Below the pieces are notes generated by a model. The model had not been told where the DNA came from and did not search any database. It was given only the letters and a program-made list of their open reading frames with translations. This document shows positions 22,391 to 30,544 of a DNA stretch of 40,461 bases, piece by piece. A program made the translations under genes and the position numbers. Each line of letters starts with the position of its first letter. The first letter of the stretch is position 1. The stretch comes from an uncultured Enterocloster sp. (GTDB taxonomy: Bacteria; Bacillota; Clostridia; Lachnospirales; Lachnospiraceae), in assembly GCA_944383785.1 (NCBI GenBank), contig CALWQV010000021.1:1-40461 (forward strand), in the 5' to 3' direction.

Positions 22391-25186
22391 TTACTCTTTT
22401 TTCTCCGCAATCTTCCTCGGTTCCGTCTTAGCTGTGGCGATCTTGCGGGGCTCCTCTTTCTTCGTTTCGATCTTATGAGTCTCCCCCTTCTTTGTTTCCA
22501 GCTTATGGGGTTCCTCCTTCTTCGTTTCCAGCTTATGAGGCTCTTCCTTCTTCGTCGCCAGCTTATGGGGCTCCTCTTTTTTCGTCGCCAGCTTATGGGG
22601 CTCCGTCTTCCTGGTGGTCAGCTTCTCCACCCGGCCTGCCGCCGCCTTCTGCACGGTCCCCACCTTCTCCGCGGCAGCCTTCTGCACCGTTTCCACCTTC
22701 TCCGCGGCGGCCTTCTGCACATCCTCCACCTTAGAAGCCGCGCGTCTGCCAAGCTCATCCTTCTTGGCCGCAAGCTTCCGGGCCGTTTTCTTCACCGTAT
22801 CCAGCCGGCCGCCCTTCTGTCCGGCCTTCTCAGGCTCAGAGGCTCCTGGCTTAGAAGTTTCGCCCGCACTGTGGGCGGGCTCTTTTGCCCCGGTCTCGGC
22901 GCCGGAAGCAGCCCCAGCGCCCTTCTTCCCCTTAGCCGACTTTTCCTCAGGCGCGGGAGTGCAGGAGAATACGCAGCAGCTCATAGGCGCTACCCGAATC
23001 TCAATGGAATTTTCCTGCTCGTCCCACTCAATCGCCTTAGAAGTCTTGGCCCTGGGATTGGTCATGCCCGTGCCGCCGAATTCCTCGGCGTCGCTGTTTA
23101 AAATTTCCTTATATTTCCCCGCAAAGGGTACGCCCAGGCGGAATTTTTCGTGAGGCATGTTGTCAAAGTTGCAGACAAAGAGCAGCGTCTCCTCCGGCTT
23201 CTTGGAGCGGCGGATGAAAATCGCCAGGCTCTCCTGGTCATAGCTGCAGTTAATCCACTGGAAGCCCTCCGGGTCATAATCCATCTCGTAGAGAGAAGGA
23301 TGGGACAAATACAAATGGTTCAGGGCTTTCACATAATCCTGCATCTGCTGGTGAACCGGATACTGGGTCAGATCCCACTCCAGGGAAGCGTTCTCGTTCC
23401 ACTCGTCTACCTGGGCGAAATCCTGCCCCATGAAGAGCAGCTTCTTCCCCGGATGTCCCGTCATAAAGCCATAAGCGGCCCGCAGGTTCTGAGCCTTTTT
23501 CTCCAGGGTGTCCCCAGGCATCTTGCCGATCATGGAACCTTTTCCGTGAACCACCTCGTCATGGGAGAACACCAGTACAAAGTTCTCGCTGTAGGCGTAG
23601 AGCATGGAGAAGGTCAGCTCCCCGTAATTGTACTTGCGGAAATAGGGATCGCAGCGCATATAGCTGGTAAAATCGTTCATCCAGCCCATATTCCACTTAA
23701 AGTCGAATCCCAAGCCGCCGTCCTCGGGCTTGCCCGTCACCTGGGGCCAGGCCGTGGACTCCTCGGCGATCAGCACCGCCCCGTCCTTTCGCCCATGGAA
23801 TACGGAGCTTAGATGCTTTAAAAACTCCACCGCTTCCAGGTTCTCGTTGCCGCCGTAGATATTGGCCACCCACTCCCCGTCCTGCTTGCCGTAATCTAAG
23901 TAAAGCATAGAGGCCACCGCATCCATGCGGATGCCGTCGGCGTGGTACTTGTCCGCCCAGAAAAGAGCGTTAGCGATCAGGAAGTTGGACACCTCCGGAC
24001 GGCCATAATTATAGATCAGCGTACCCCAATGGGGATGAGTGCCTTGCCGCGGATCCTGATGCTCGTAAACGCAGGTGCCGTCAAAGCAGGCCAGACCGTG
24101 GGCGTCCCTTGGGAAATGGGCCGGAACCCAGTCCAAGATCACGCCGATTCCTTGGCCGTGCATGTAATCCATAAAATACATAAAGTCATCGGGCGTCCCG
24201 TAACGGCTGGTAGGCGCGTAGTACCCTGTCACCTGATAGCCCCAGGAAGCATCCAGAGGATGCTCCATCACCGGAAGCAGCTCCACATGGGTATAACCCA
24301 TCTTCTTTACGTAATCCGCCAAAAGGGGAGCCGTCTCGCGATAATTGTAAAACTCTGAACCAACGATCTCATTGCCCTCTTCATCCTTTTTAAAGGGGCG
24401 GCGCATCCAGGAGCCCAGATGAACCTCGTAGATCAGCATAGGCTCTTCCTTGGGATGGGAAGCGGCCCTCTTTTTCATCCACTGGTCATCCTGCCACTGA
24501 TAGCGGCTGATATCCCAGATCACAGAGGCCGTGTTGGGACGCAGCTCCGAAAAGTAGCCGTAGGGATCCGCCTTTAACATCGGCTCCCCTCGCTGGTTTT
24601 TCACCTCGTACTTATAGATCTCTCCCGCTCTTAAGCCGGGAATAAACAGCTGGAAAATGCCGGAATCCTCCAGGCGCTCCATGGGATGGCGCCGCCCGTC
24701 CCAGAGGTTAAAGTCTCCTACCACGCTGACCCGCATGGCGCAGGGGGCCCAGACGGAGAAATAGACGCCCTCCACCCCGTCGATGGTCATGGGATGGGCT
24801 CCCATTTTCTCATAAATCTGATAATGAATGCCCGCCTTAAATTTCTTCAGATCCGATTCCTTATACTGAGAAGGGAAGGAATAGGGATCCCGCAGCTCCT
24901 CTGTGGTTCCGTTATCATAGGTTACCACAAGAGCATAGGCCGTCATGGTCTTTCTGGGAATTAGCGCCGCGAAAAATCCCGCCTCATCAGCCATTTCCAT
25001 GGGATAAGTCCTGCCCGTGGACAAAAGCTTCACCTGTACCTGAACGGCGGTAGGGATCAGCGCCTGGATTAACAGCCCCTGCTCCGTCAGATGAGGGCCC
25101 AAAAGCCTGCATGGATTCGCCCCCTCTGAGTAAACCAGCTCCTCAATACCTGCCCAGTCCATTAAATCGTATAAATTCTGTTCCAT
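22391..25186 (-). CDS. glgB: 1,4-alpha-glucan branching enzyme with a long Lys/Ala-rich C-terminal tail
   Basis: 931 residues from ATG 25184-25186 (AGGGGG 7 bases upstream; two TTG codons precede it). The enzyme makes alpha-1,6 branches in glycogen. Order: N-terminal GlgB domain, CBM48 (FSVWAPCAMRVSVVGDFNLWDG), GH13 barrel (ELLPVMEHP; DWVPAHF; DGIRMDAVAS with nucleophile Asp422; LIAEES with Glu475; FSHDEV with Asp543), and C-terminal beta domain ending near residue 744. All catalytic residues are present. The remaining about 186 residues are unusual: a Gly/Ala/Glu linker, a basic stretch, three 11-residue VxxVQKAAAEK units, and seven 10-residue KEEPHKLxTK units. The tail is strongly basic overall, and normal GlgB proteins end before it. 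It follows mgsA by 14 bases. Confidence 0.95.
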   Translation of the reverse strand: MEQNLYDLMDWAGIEELVYSEGANPCRLLGPHLTEQGLLIQALIPTAVQVQVKLLSTGRTYPMEMADEAGFFAALIPRKTMTAYALVVTYDNGTTEELRDPYSFPSQYKESDLKKFKAGIHYQIYEKMGAHPMTIDGVEGVYFSVWAPCAMRVSVVGDFNLWDGRRHPMERLEDSGIFQLFIPGLRAGEIYKYEVKNQRGEPMLKADPYGYFSELRPNTASVIWDISRYQWQDDQWMKKRAASHPKEEPMLIYEVHLGSWMRRPFKKDEEGNEIVGSEFYNYRETAPLLADYVKKMGYTHVELLPVMEHPLDASWGYQVTGYYAPTSRYGTPDDFMYFMDYMHGQGIGVILDWVPAHFPRDAHGLACFDGTCVYEHQDPRQGTHPHWGTLIYNYGRPEVSNFLIANALFWADKYHADGIRMDAVASMLYLDYGKQDGEWVANIYGGNENLEAVEFLKHLSSVFHGRKDGAVLIAEESTAWPQVTGKPEDGGLGFDFKWNMGWMNDFTSYMRCDPYFRKYNYGELTFSMLYAYSENFVLVFSHDEVVHGKGSMIGKMPGDTLEKKAQNLRAAYGFMTGHPGKKLLFMGQDFAQVDEWNENASLEWDLTQYPVHQQMQDYVKALNHLYLSHPSLYEMDYDPEGFQWINCSYDQESLAIFIRRSKKPEETLLFVCNFDNMPHEKFRLGVPFAGKYKEILNSDAEEFGGTGMTNPRAKTSKAIEWDEQENSIEIRVAPMSCCVFSCTPAPEEKSAKGKKGAGAASGAETGAKEPAHSAGETSKPGASEPEKAGQKGGRLDTVKKTARKLAAKKDELGRRAASKVEDVQKAAAEKVETVQKAAAEKVGTVQKAAAGRVEKLTTRKTEPHKLATKKEEPHKLATKKEEPHKLETKKEEPHKLETKKGETHKIETKKEEPRKIATAKTEPRKIAEKKE
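22400..22609 (-). repeat. Seven 30-bp tandem repeats in the GlgB tail
   Basis: Seven consecutive decapeptide units encode variants of KEEPHKLATK (KTEPHKLATK, KEEPHKLATK, KEEPHKLETK twice, KGETHKIETK, KEEPRKIATA, KTEPRKIAEK). The central units are nearly identical at DNA level and the end units have diverged, which points to unequal crossover or slippage. Confidence 0.93.
22631..22729 (-). repeat. Three 33-bp tandem repeats in the GlgB tail
   Basis: Three 11-residue units (VEDVQKAAAEK, VETVQKAAAEK, VGTVQKAAAGR) have the heptad-friendly Ala/Val/Lys pattern of phasin- or apolipoprotein-like amphipathic helices. Confidence 0.88.
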
Positions 25187-25200
25187 CAACAATCCCCCTT

Positions 25201-25665
25201 CTACAGTGTTTTCGCCCGATCGCTGATATTCTGATGGAAATTAATAATATCATGCTCGTACTCTTCATCCATGTAGGAAGAAGTAATCATGAAATCCGCG
25301 CTGGCCTTGTTGTTGGCAATAGGAATATCGTAAACCTGCGCGATTCTTAAAAGCGCCTTCACATCCGGATCGTGAGGCTGCGCCGTCAGAGGGTCGGAAA
25401 AGAAAATCACAAAATCGATCTGTCCCTCCACAATCTTGGCTCCGATCTGCTGGTCGCCGCCCAGCGGTCCGCTGTTATACCCCTTAACCGGAAGCCCCGT
25501 ATACTCCGTAATCATCCGCGCCGTGGTTCCCGTCCCGCACAGAAAATGCCGGGACAATATGTCCTTATGGGCCTCGCACCAGTCGATCAACTCATGCTTC
25601 TTCTGGTCATGGGCGATGAGCGCGATATTTTTCTGCTTTCCAATGGTCATTGTCAAATAGTCCAT
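25201..25665 (-). CDS. mgsA: Methylglyoxal synthase
   Basis: 154 residues from ATG 25663-25665 (GGAGG 8 bases upstream; the longer frame to 25740 lies inside the preceding gene). It converts dihydroxyacetone phosphate to methylglyoxal and phosphate, a bypass used when sugar phosphates pile up. The active-site residues keep the numbering of the E. coli enzyme: His19-Asp20 and Lys23 (ALIAHDQKK), the phosphate loop GTGTTA (44-49), SGPLGGDQQ with catalytic Asp71, and QPHDPD with His98 and Asp101. It lies 16 bases after the FAH-family gene and 14 before glgB, so the three are co-transcribed. Confidence 0.97.
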   Translation of the reverse strand: MDYLTMTIGKQKNIALIAHDQKKHELIDWCEAHKDILSRHFLCGTGTTARMITEYTGLPVKGYNSGPLGGDQQIGAKIVEGQIDFVIFFSDPLTAQPHDPDVKALLRIAQVYDIPIANNKASADFMITSSYMDEEYEHDIINFHQNISDRAKTL

Positions 25666-25681
25666 AGACGATTCCTCCCTT

Positions 25682-26578
25682 TTATTCGAGCACTGTATTT
25701 TTAATGGTCCCAATACCTTCAACGGTACACTCCACCACATCCCCCGGCTTTAAAAACCTGGGGGGATCAAAGCCCATCCCCACGCCCGCCGGAGTGCCGG
25801 TGGCGATAATGGTTCCCGGCTTTAAGGTCATCCCCTGGGAAAGCTCGCTGACCACATGGTCAATGCCAAAAATCAGCAGCTCCGTATTGCTGTCCTGGCG
25901 AAGCTCACCGTTGACCCTAGACTGAATGACAAGCTTCGGCGGGTAAGGAATGGAATCCACCGTGGCGATACAGGGACCCATAGGCAAAAAGCCGTCCAGG
26001 CTCTTGCCAAAGTACCACTGCTTATGCCGGTTCTGAAGGGTTCTGGCGCTGACATCGTTGATCACGGTGTAGCCGAAAATATAATCCTTCACATCCTCCG
26101 GTTTCACATGGCTGGCTTCCTTTCCAATGATCACCGCCAGTTCCGCCTCATAATCCAGATCCTCCACAATATCCCGGTGGCTGGGAATCCCCTCCCCGCT
26201 TGCCACCGCCTGACTGACCCGCTTGGAAAAATAGACGGCAAAGGGGCGTTCTCCGGAAAATTCTTCCTTCTTATAGCGGGCCGACTCCTCAGCGTGAGCC
26301 ATATAGTTGATTCCCAGACAGATCACATCCTGGCGCGGATTGGGAATCGGCGCCAGAAGCCGGATCTCCGCCAGGGGAGCGGCTCCCCTGATCCTTCCCC
26401 ATTCAAATCCGCAATAATGCTCCATCAGCTGCAGCTCCGACTGGCTAATATTCTCGATCAGCTCCTGCATCGATCCATAATCCACCCCCATGGAAGAGAG
26501 AGGATAGATCCACTGCTCATCCTTACTCAGCGCTCCCAACTTTATCTTATGTTCAATTTCGTATGTTACCAGCTTCAT
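25682..26578 (-). CDS. Fumarylacetoacetate hydrolase (FAH) family protein
   Basis: 298 residues with the C-terminal FAH fold: DVICLGINYMAHAEES, the YFSKRVSQAV segment, DLDYEAELAVIIGK (acidic metal ligands), GYTVINDVSARTLQ, KSLDGFLPMGPCI, and TGTPAGVGMGFDPPRFLKPGD. Members cleave or decarboxylate 2-keto/enol acids (e.g. acylpyruvase, oxaloacetate decarboxylase, 2-keto-3-deoxy acid lyase-like). The exact substrate is not deducible. The N-terminal about 60 residues are the usual small FAH N domain. The ATG at 26576-26578 has GGGAGG 6 bases upstream. It is the first gene of the FAH-mgsA-glgB unit. Confidence 0.93.
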   Translation of the reverse strand: MKLVTYEIEHKIKLGALSKDEQWIYPLSSMGVDYGSMQELIENISQSELQLMEHYCGFEWGRIRGAAPLAEIRLLAPIPNPRQDVICLGINYMAHAEESARYKKEEFSGERPFAVYFSKRVSQAVASGEGIPSHRDIVEDLDYEAELAVIIGKEASHVKPEDVKDYIFGYTVINDVSARTLQNRHKQWYFGKSLDGFLPMGPCIATVDSIPYPPKLVIQSRVNGELRQDSNTELLIFGIDHVVSELSQGMTLKPGTIIATGTPAGVGMGFDPPRFLKPGDVVECTVEGIGTIKNTVLE

Positions 26579-26695
26579 GATGTCCTCCCGGCTTTCTGTC
26601 GTATTTCACAGCCCCGCTGTACCAAAGGGCCGCACCTCTCCTTCGGTTCTACTGTAGCACATTTTTCCGATTTTTTCTATATATTTGCGTTTTTT

Positions 26696-29311
26696 TCACG
26701 CAATACCTTCCCGCCACGCCTTAAAAGCCTGAATGATCAGCGTAGGAACCAGCGCTGCGGCGCATACGGCAAGAAGCTGCCCGGCTCTTAAGTCCGCCGC
26801 CGCGAACATCCTCTGGAGTCCCGGAATAAACAAAACCGCCCCCAAAAGAACCGCCCCAAGCTCAAAAGCCATGACGCTGTAGAGATTAGAGGAAAATCCC
26901 AACGACAGAACCGGCCTGCTGCTGCGGCAGTTAAAGCCGTGAAGCAGCCGCGTAAGAGTCAGGGTGGAAAAGGCCATGGTGCTGGCAACCCCTTCCCCTC
27001 CCTGGGTAAGCCCGATCCGGTAGGCCCAAAGGGTGGCTGCGGCGATCAGTCCTCCCTGAACCAGAATATCCCGCACAAATTCCCTGGTCAGAATCCCCTC
27101 CGACGGATCCCTGGGCGGCAGCTTTAAAAGCCCTTCCTCCGGCGGTTCCATGCCGATGGCGATGGCCGGAAGGGAATCCGTCAGAAGGTTGATAAACAGC
27201 AGATGCACCGGCGCGAAGGGCATGGGCAACGCGCCAAGGGAAGTATAAATCACGCAGAAAATTCCCGCCATATTTCCGGATAAAAGAAACTGAATGGCGT
27301 TCTTAATATTGCGGTACACATTCCTTCCATTGGATACTGCCTTGATAATGGTGGCGAAGTTGTCGTCCGCCAGGATCATGTCCGCCGCCTCCTTGGAAAC
27401 CTCAGTTCCCGCCTCTCCCATAGCCACTCCGATATCTGCCTGCTTTAAGGCCGGAGCGTCGTTGACCCCGTCTCCAGTCATGGCCACAATCCTGCCCCGC
27501 TTCTGCCAGGCGGATACGATGCGGATCTTGTGCTCCGGCGAAACCCTGGCGTAAACGGAAATGTCCTCCAGCCTCATTGCCAGCTCCCTATCATCCATCA
27601 CGTCCAGAGCTCCCCCTTCCATCACCTGCTGGCCCTCCTTTAAGATTCCCAGCCTGCGAGCTATGGCGGCTGCTGTATCCCGGTGGTCCCCGGTGATCAT
27701 CACCGTGCGGATTCCGGCGGCCCGGGCCGCAGCCACCGCTGGTCTGGATTCCGGTCTGGGCGGATCGATCATAGCCGCCATCCCCAAAAAGATCAAATCC
27801 CGGTCCGGTTCCTCTCCCGCCCCGCCCTCCGTCCAGTCCCGAAAGGCAAAGGCCAGAACCCGCATTCCCCGGCGAGCCCACTGTTCATTCTGCTCTTTCA
27901 GCCTGCGCCGGTCATACTCAGTCAGCGGGCGGCTTCCGTCCCCTTCGCCGCCCCGCGAAACCGCCATACGGCTACAAAGCTTAAGTAGGACATCCGGAGC
28001 GCCCTTCACAAAAATCTGCCTGCCATCCGGCGTTTCACAGGCTACGGCCATCCATTTGCGGCGGGAATCAAAGGGCCATTCCCGAAGCCTTGGAAAACGG
28101 CTCCTGAGACATTCCGGCTCTTCTCCCGCCTGGGAAACCATCCGCAGAAGGGCTTCCTCCATGGGATCCCCCTCTCCCATCCCCGACGCGTTGTTGTTTA
28201 AGGCCGCCGCCATCAGAAATCTTCTTCCCTCCGCCTGCTCCCCAAGAGAGGGAAAACGCTCCTCCTCATAGATCCCGCGCCCTGCCGAAACCTCCTCCAC
28301 CGCCATGCGGCCGGCGGTCAGGGTGCCTGTTTTATCCGAGCAGATCACTGAAACACAGCCCAGGCTCTCCACTGCCTTCAGATTTTTGATGATCGCCTGT
28401 TCCCTGGCCATCTTCTGGGTTCCCATAGCCTGGACAATGGTGACAATGGAGCTTAAGGCTTCCGGAATCGCCGCCACAGCCAAAGCTACGGCAAACATCA
28501 GAGCATCTAAGGGTTCTTCCTTTCGATAAAGTCCCAATATAAAAACCAGGGCTGACAGCGCCATAATGGCAGCAGCCAGCCTTCCGCTGAACCGGTCCAG
28601 ACTGATCTGGAGCGGCGTCTTCTTTTCCTTTGCGTCATTCATCATCAGGGCGATCCTGCCCAGCTGGGTGTGAAGACCGGTTTCCACCACTACCGCCGTC
28701 CCCCGTCCGCCGGTGATCAGGGAGCCGGCAAAGACCATGTTCGCCTGATCCGCCAACGCGCCGGCTCTTTTGTCCCGAAGCTCCTCCTCCTTCTCCACGC
28801 TGACCGATTCCCCGGTCAGAGAACTTTCATTTGCCCTTAGGCCCCTGCTTTCCAGGATCCTGGCGTCTGCCCCTACCCGGTCCCCGGCCTCCAGCAAAAG
28901 AATATCCCCGGGCACAATCTGGGCGGAAGGAATCATACAAGTAAGGCCCGCCCGGCGGACTCTCGCCTGGGGAGCCGAAAGGGCTTTCAGGCTCTCTAAG
29001 GATCTGCGGGCCTTCTGGTTCTGAACCGTCCCTAAAAGGGCGTTTAACAGCAGCACGGCAAAAATGACGCCCGCGCTGCCGGGATCTCCCGTCACCATAG
29101 ATACGCCTGCGGCCCCAATCAGGATCATGACCAGCAAATCCTGAAACTGGCTTAAAAACACCTGCCACCAGGGAGGCGCCTTCTGCTCCGGAATCACATT
29201 TTCCCCATACTCCCCAAGCCGCCTCTTCGCTTCCCAGGCATCCAGCCCTTCCCTTGAGGTCCGAAGCTTCAAAAGCGTCTCCTGGGCTGACGCTAAAAAC
29301 CAGTCTGACAT
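26696..29311 (-). CDS. P2A-type cation (calcium)-transporting ATPase
   Basis: 871 residues. It contains an N-terminal cation ATPase domain, actuator TGES (166-169), M4 motif PEAL (283-286), phosphorylation site SDKTGTLT (Asp326), nucleotide-binding KGAPDVLLKLC, MITGDH, and the hinge TGDGVNDAPALKQADIGVAMG. The C-terminal six-helix block has NLLTDSLPAIAIGMEPPEE. This is the SERCA/PMR1-like group that exports Ca2+ (possibly Mn2+). The M4 PEGL of classical Ca2+ pumps is PEAL here. The start has a weak Shine-Dalgarno that lies in a potential hairpin (29321-29362). It is 63 bases downstream of the M20 peptidase gene. Confidence 0.93.
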   Translation of the reverse strand: MSDWFLASAQETLLKLRTSREGLDAWEAKRRLGEYGENVIPEQKAPPWWQVFLSQFQDLLVMILIGAAGVSMVTGDPGSAGVIFAVLLLNALLGTVQNQKARRSLESLKALSAPQARVRRAGLTCMIPSAQIVPGDILLLEAGDRVGADARILESRGLRANESSLTGESVSVEKEEELRDKRAGALADQANMVFAGSLITGGRGTAVVVETGLHTQLGRIALMMNDAKEKKTPLQISLDRFSGRLAAAIMALSALVFILGLYRKEEPLDALMFAVALAVAAIPEALSSIVTIVQAMGTQKMAREQAIIKNLKAVESLGCVSVICSDKTGTLTAGRMAVEEVSAGRGIYEEERFPSLGEQAEGRRFLMAAALNNNASGMGEGDPMEEALLRMVSQAGEEPECLRSRFPRLREWPFDSRRKWMAVACETPDGRQIFVKGAPDVLLKLCSRMAVSRGGEGDGSRPLTEYDRRRLKEQNEQWARRGMRVLAFAFRDWTEGGAGEEPDRDLIFLGMAAMIDPPRPESRPAVAAARAAGIRTVMITGDHRDTAAAIARRLGILKEGQQVMEGGALDVMDDRELAMRLEDISVYARVSPEHKIRIVSAWQKRGRIVAMTGDGVNDAPALKQADIGVAMGEAGTEVSKEAADMILADDNFATIIKAVSNGRNVYRNIKNAIQFLLSGNMAGIFCVIYTSLGALPMPFAPVHLLFINLLTDSLPAIAIGMEPPEEGLLKLPPRDPSEGILTREFVRDILVQGGLIAAATLWAYRIGLTQGGEGVASTMAFSTLTLTRLLHGFNCRSSRPVLSLGFSSNLYSVMAFELGAVLLGAVLFIPGLQRMFAAADLRAGQLLAVCAAALVPTLIIQAFKAWREGIA

Positions 29312-29320
29312 CTGCCGTTT

Positions 29321-29362
29321 CCTCTGTCCTGAAATGATTACTCTAAATTTATGAGACAGAGG
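29321..29362 (-). promoter_or_regulatory. Inverted repeat covering the ATPase Shine-Dalgarno
   Basis: In the mRNA, CCTCTGTC and GACAGAGG form a perfect 8-bp stem 26 bases apart. The second arm contains the GAGG ribosome site located about 8 bases before the P-type ATPase start. This could hide the site and limit translation. Confidence 0.45.
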
Positions 29363-29374
29363 GGCCGATTATGA

Positions 29375-30544
29375 TCAGTCCTGGACTTCAAAATGATCCA
29401 AAATCAGGGACAAAGCCAGCTTACAGCCATCCTTCAGGGAATCCGCCTCCACAAATTCCTCCCTGGTGTGGGCTCCGCCGCCGTAGTAGGCTCCCGCGCA
29501 TACACTAGGAATCCCCAGAGACAGAGGGATGTTGCAGTCCGTGGAGCCGGCGCTTTCCTTCGGATCTCTTCCGATGAGCTCCCGCACTCTCTGCCTCACC
29601 CGGTTTAAAAGCTGCTCCTGGGCCTGTTCATCCACATCGCCGCCACAGGGACGCTCCCCTACTAAAGTCAGGGACAGCTCCATATCCTCCCTGGCCCTGG
29701 CCTGGCGGATGAGCTCCATAAAATGATCCTCCATATACTGCAGATTTTCCCGGCTCTCTGAGCGGAACTCGTAGAGCATCTGGGCCTGCTGGGCGATGGT
29801 ATTCACCGATGTGCCGCCGGAAATCATACCAACGTTAAAAGTGGTCTTGGCCCCCTCCGGTACCGGGATCTCATACAGTCTGGCGATCAGCGCGGCCATC
29901 CTGGCAATGGCGTTGGGGCGTCCGAAATCCCCGTAGGAATGGCCGCCCTGGGTACGGATCTCCACCTGATAACGCTTGGAGCCCACTGCCCGGACCGCCA
30001 GCCGGTCCAGCTGTCCGTCCAGGGTGATAAATTCCCTCATCTGTTCTCCAAAGGCCCGGCAGATTTCCCGGCTGCCCTTTAGGTTTCCCAGGCCCTCTTC
30101 CCCTGAGTTGCACACTAAAAGAACACCGCCGTCTTTCGGCTTTAAGGTTCCCTGGCGCAGTCCCCGGGCCACATACCGGGCCGCGATGAGAAGGGCCGTC
30201 AGACAGGCCGTATCGTCCCCCACACCGGGACAGCGGATCTGATTTCCCTCCACCGTCAGGGGCAAGGGGGCGAGATCGGGAAATACCACATCCGTATGGG
30301 CCGCGTAGACCGTCAAAGGCTGTTTCGCGCTTTCCTGATCCTTTGAATACACCGGATAAATCACATTTAGCGCCTGATCCACGTAGACGCCCTGAGCTCC
30401 GTTCTCCTCCAGCCACTCCCGGCAGAACACCGCCCGCTTCTCCTCACGGTTGGAGGGAGCCGGAATCTGAGCCAGACGGATCAAAAGCTCCAGCGCCTCC
30501 TGTTCACATGATTTCAGATATGCTTCCGCTTTCTGATCCAACAT
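29375..30544 (-). CDS. M20 family metallopeptidase (PepT/ArgE-like)
   Basis: 389 residues. Two-zinc peptidase motifs: AAHTDVVFPD (His83, Asp85), GVGDDTA (bridging Asp110), NSGEEGLGN (catalytic Glu149, ligand Glu150) and the C-terminal GGGAHTREE (last His). The lid domain has TQGGHSYGDFG. Length and spacing fit a tripeptidase-like aminopeptidase or deacylase. ATG 30542-30544 has GGAGG 9 bases upstream even though it lies 41 bases inside the preceding GH13 gene, so the overlap is real and implies coupling. Confidence 0.9.
   Translation of the reverse strand: MLDQKAEAYLKSCEQEALELLIRLAQIPAPSNREEKRAVFCREWLEENGAQGVYVDQALNVIYPVYSKDQESAKQPLTVYAAHTDVVFPDLAPLPLTVEGNQIRCPGVGDDTACLTALLIAARYVARGLRQGTLKPKDGGVLLVCNSGEEGLGNLKGSREICRAFGEQMREFITLDGQLDRLAVRAVGSKRYQVEIRTQGGHSYGDFGRPNAIARMAALIARLYEIPVPEGAKTTFNVGMISGGTSVNTIAQQAQMLYEFRSESRENLQYMEDHFMELIRQARAREDMELSLTLVGERPCGGDVDEQAQEQLLNRVRQRVRELIGRDPKESAGSTDCNIPLSLGIPSVCAGAYYGGGAHTREEFVEADSLKDGCKLALSLILDHFEVQD

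Noticed and set aside
22475-23153. Plus-strand frames and CRISPR-like spacing of about 30 bases opposite the GlgB tail
   Set aside because: The periodic unit is an in-frame protein repeat (KEEPHKLATK) with no variable spacers between copies, so it is not a CRISPR array, and the antisense frames mirror it.
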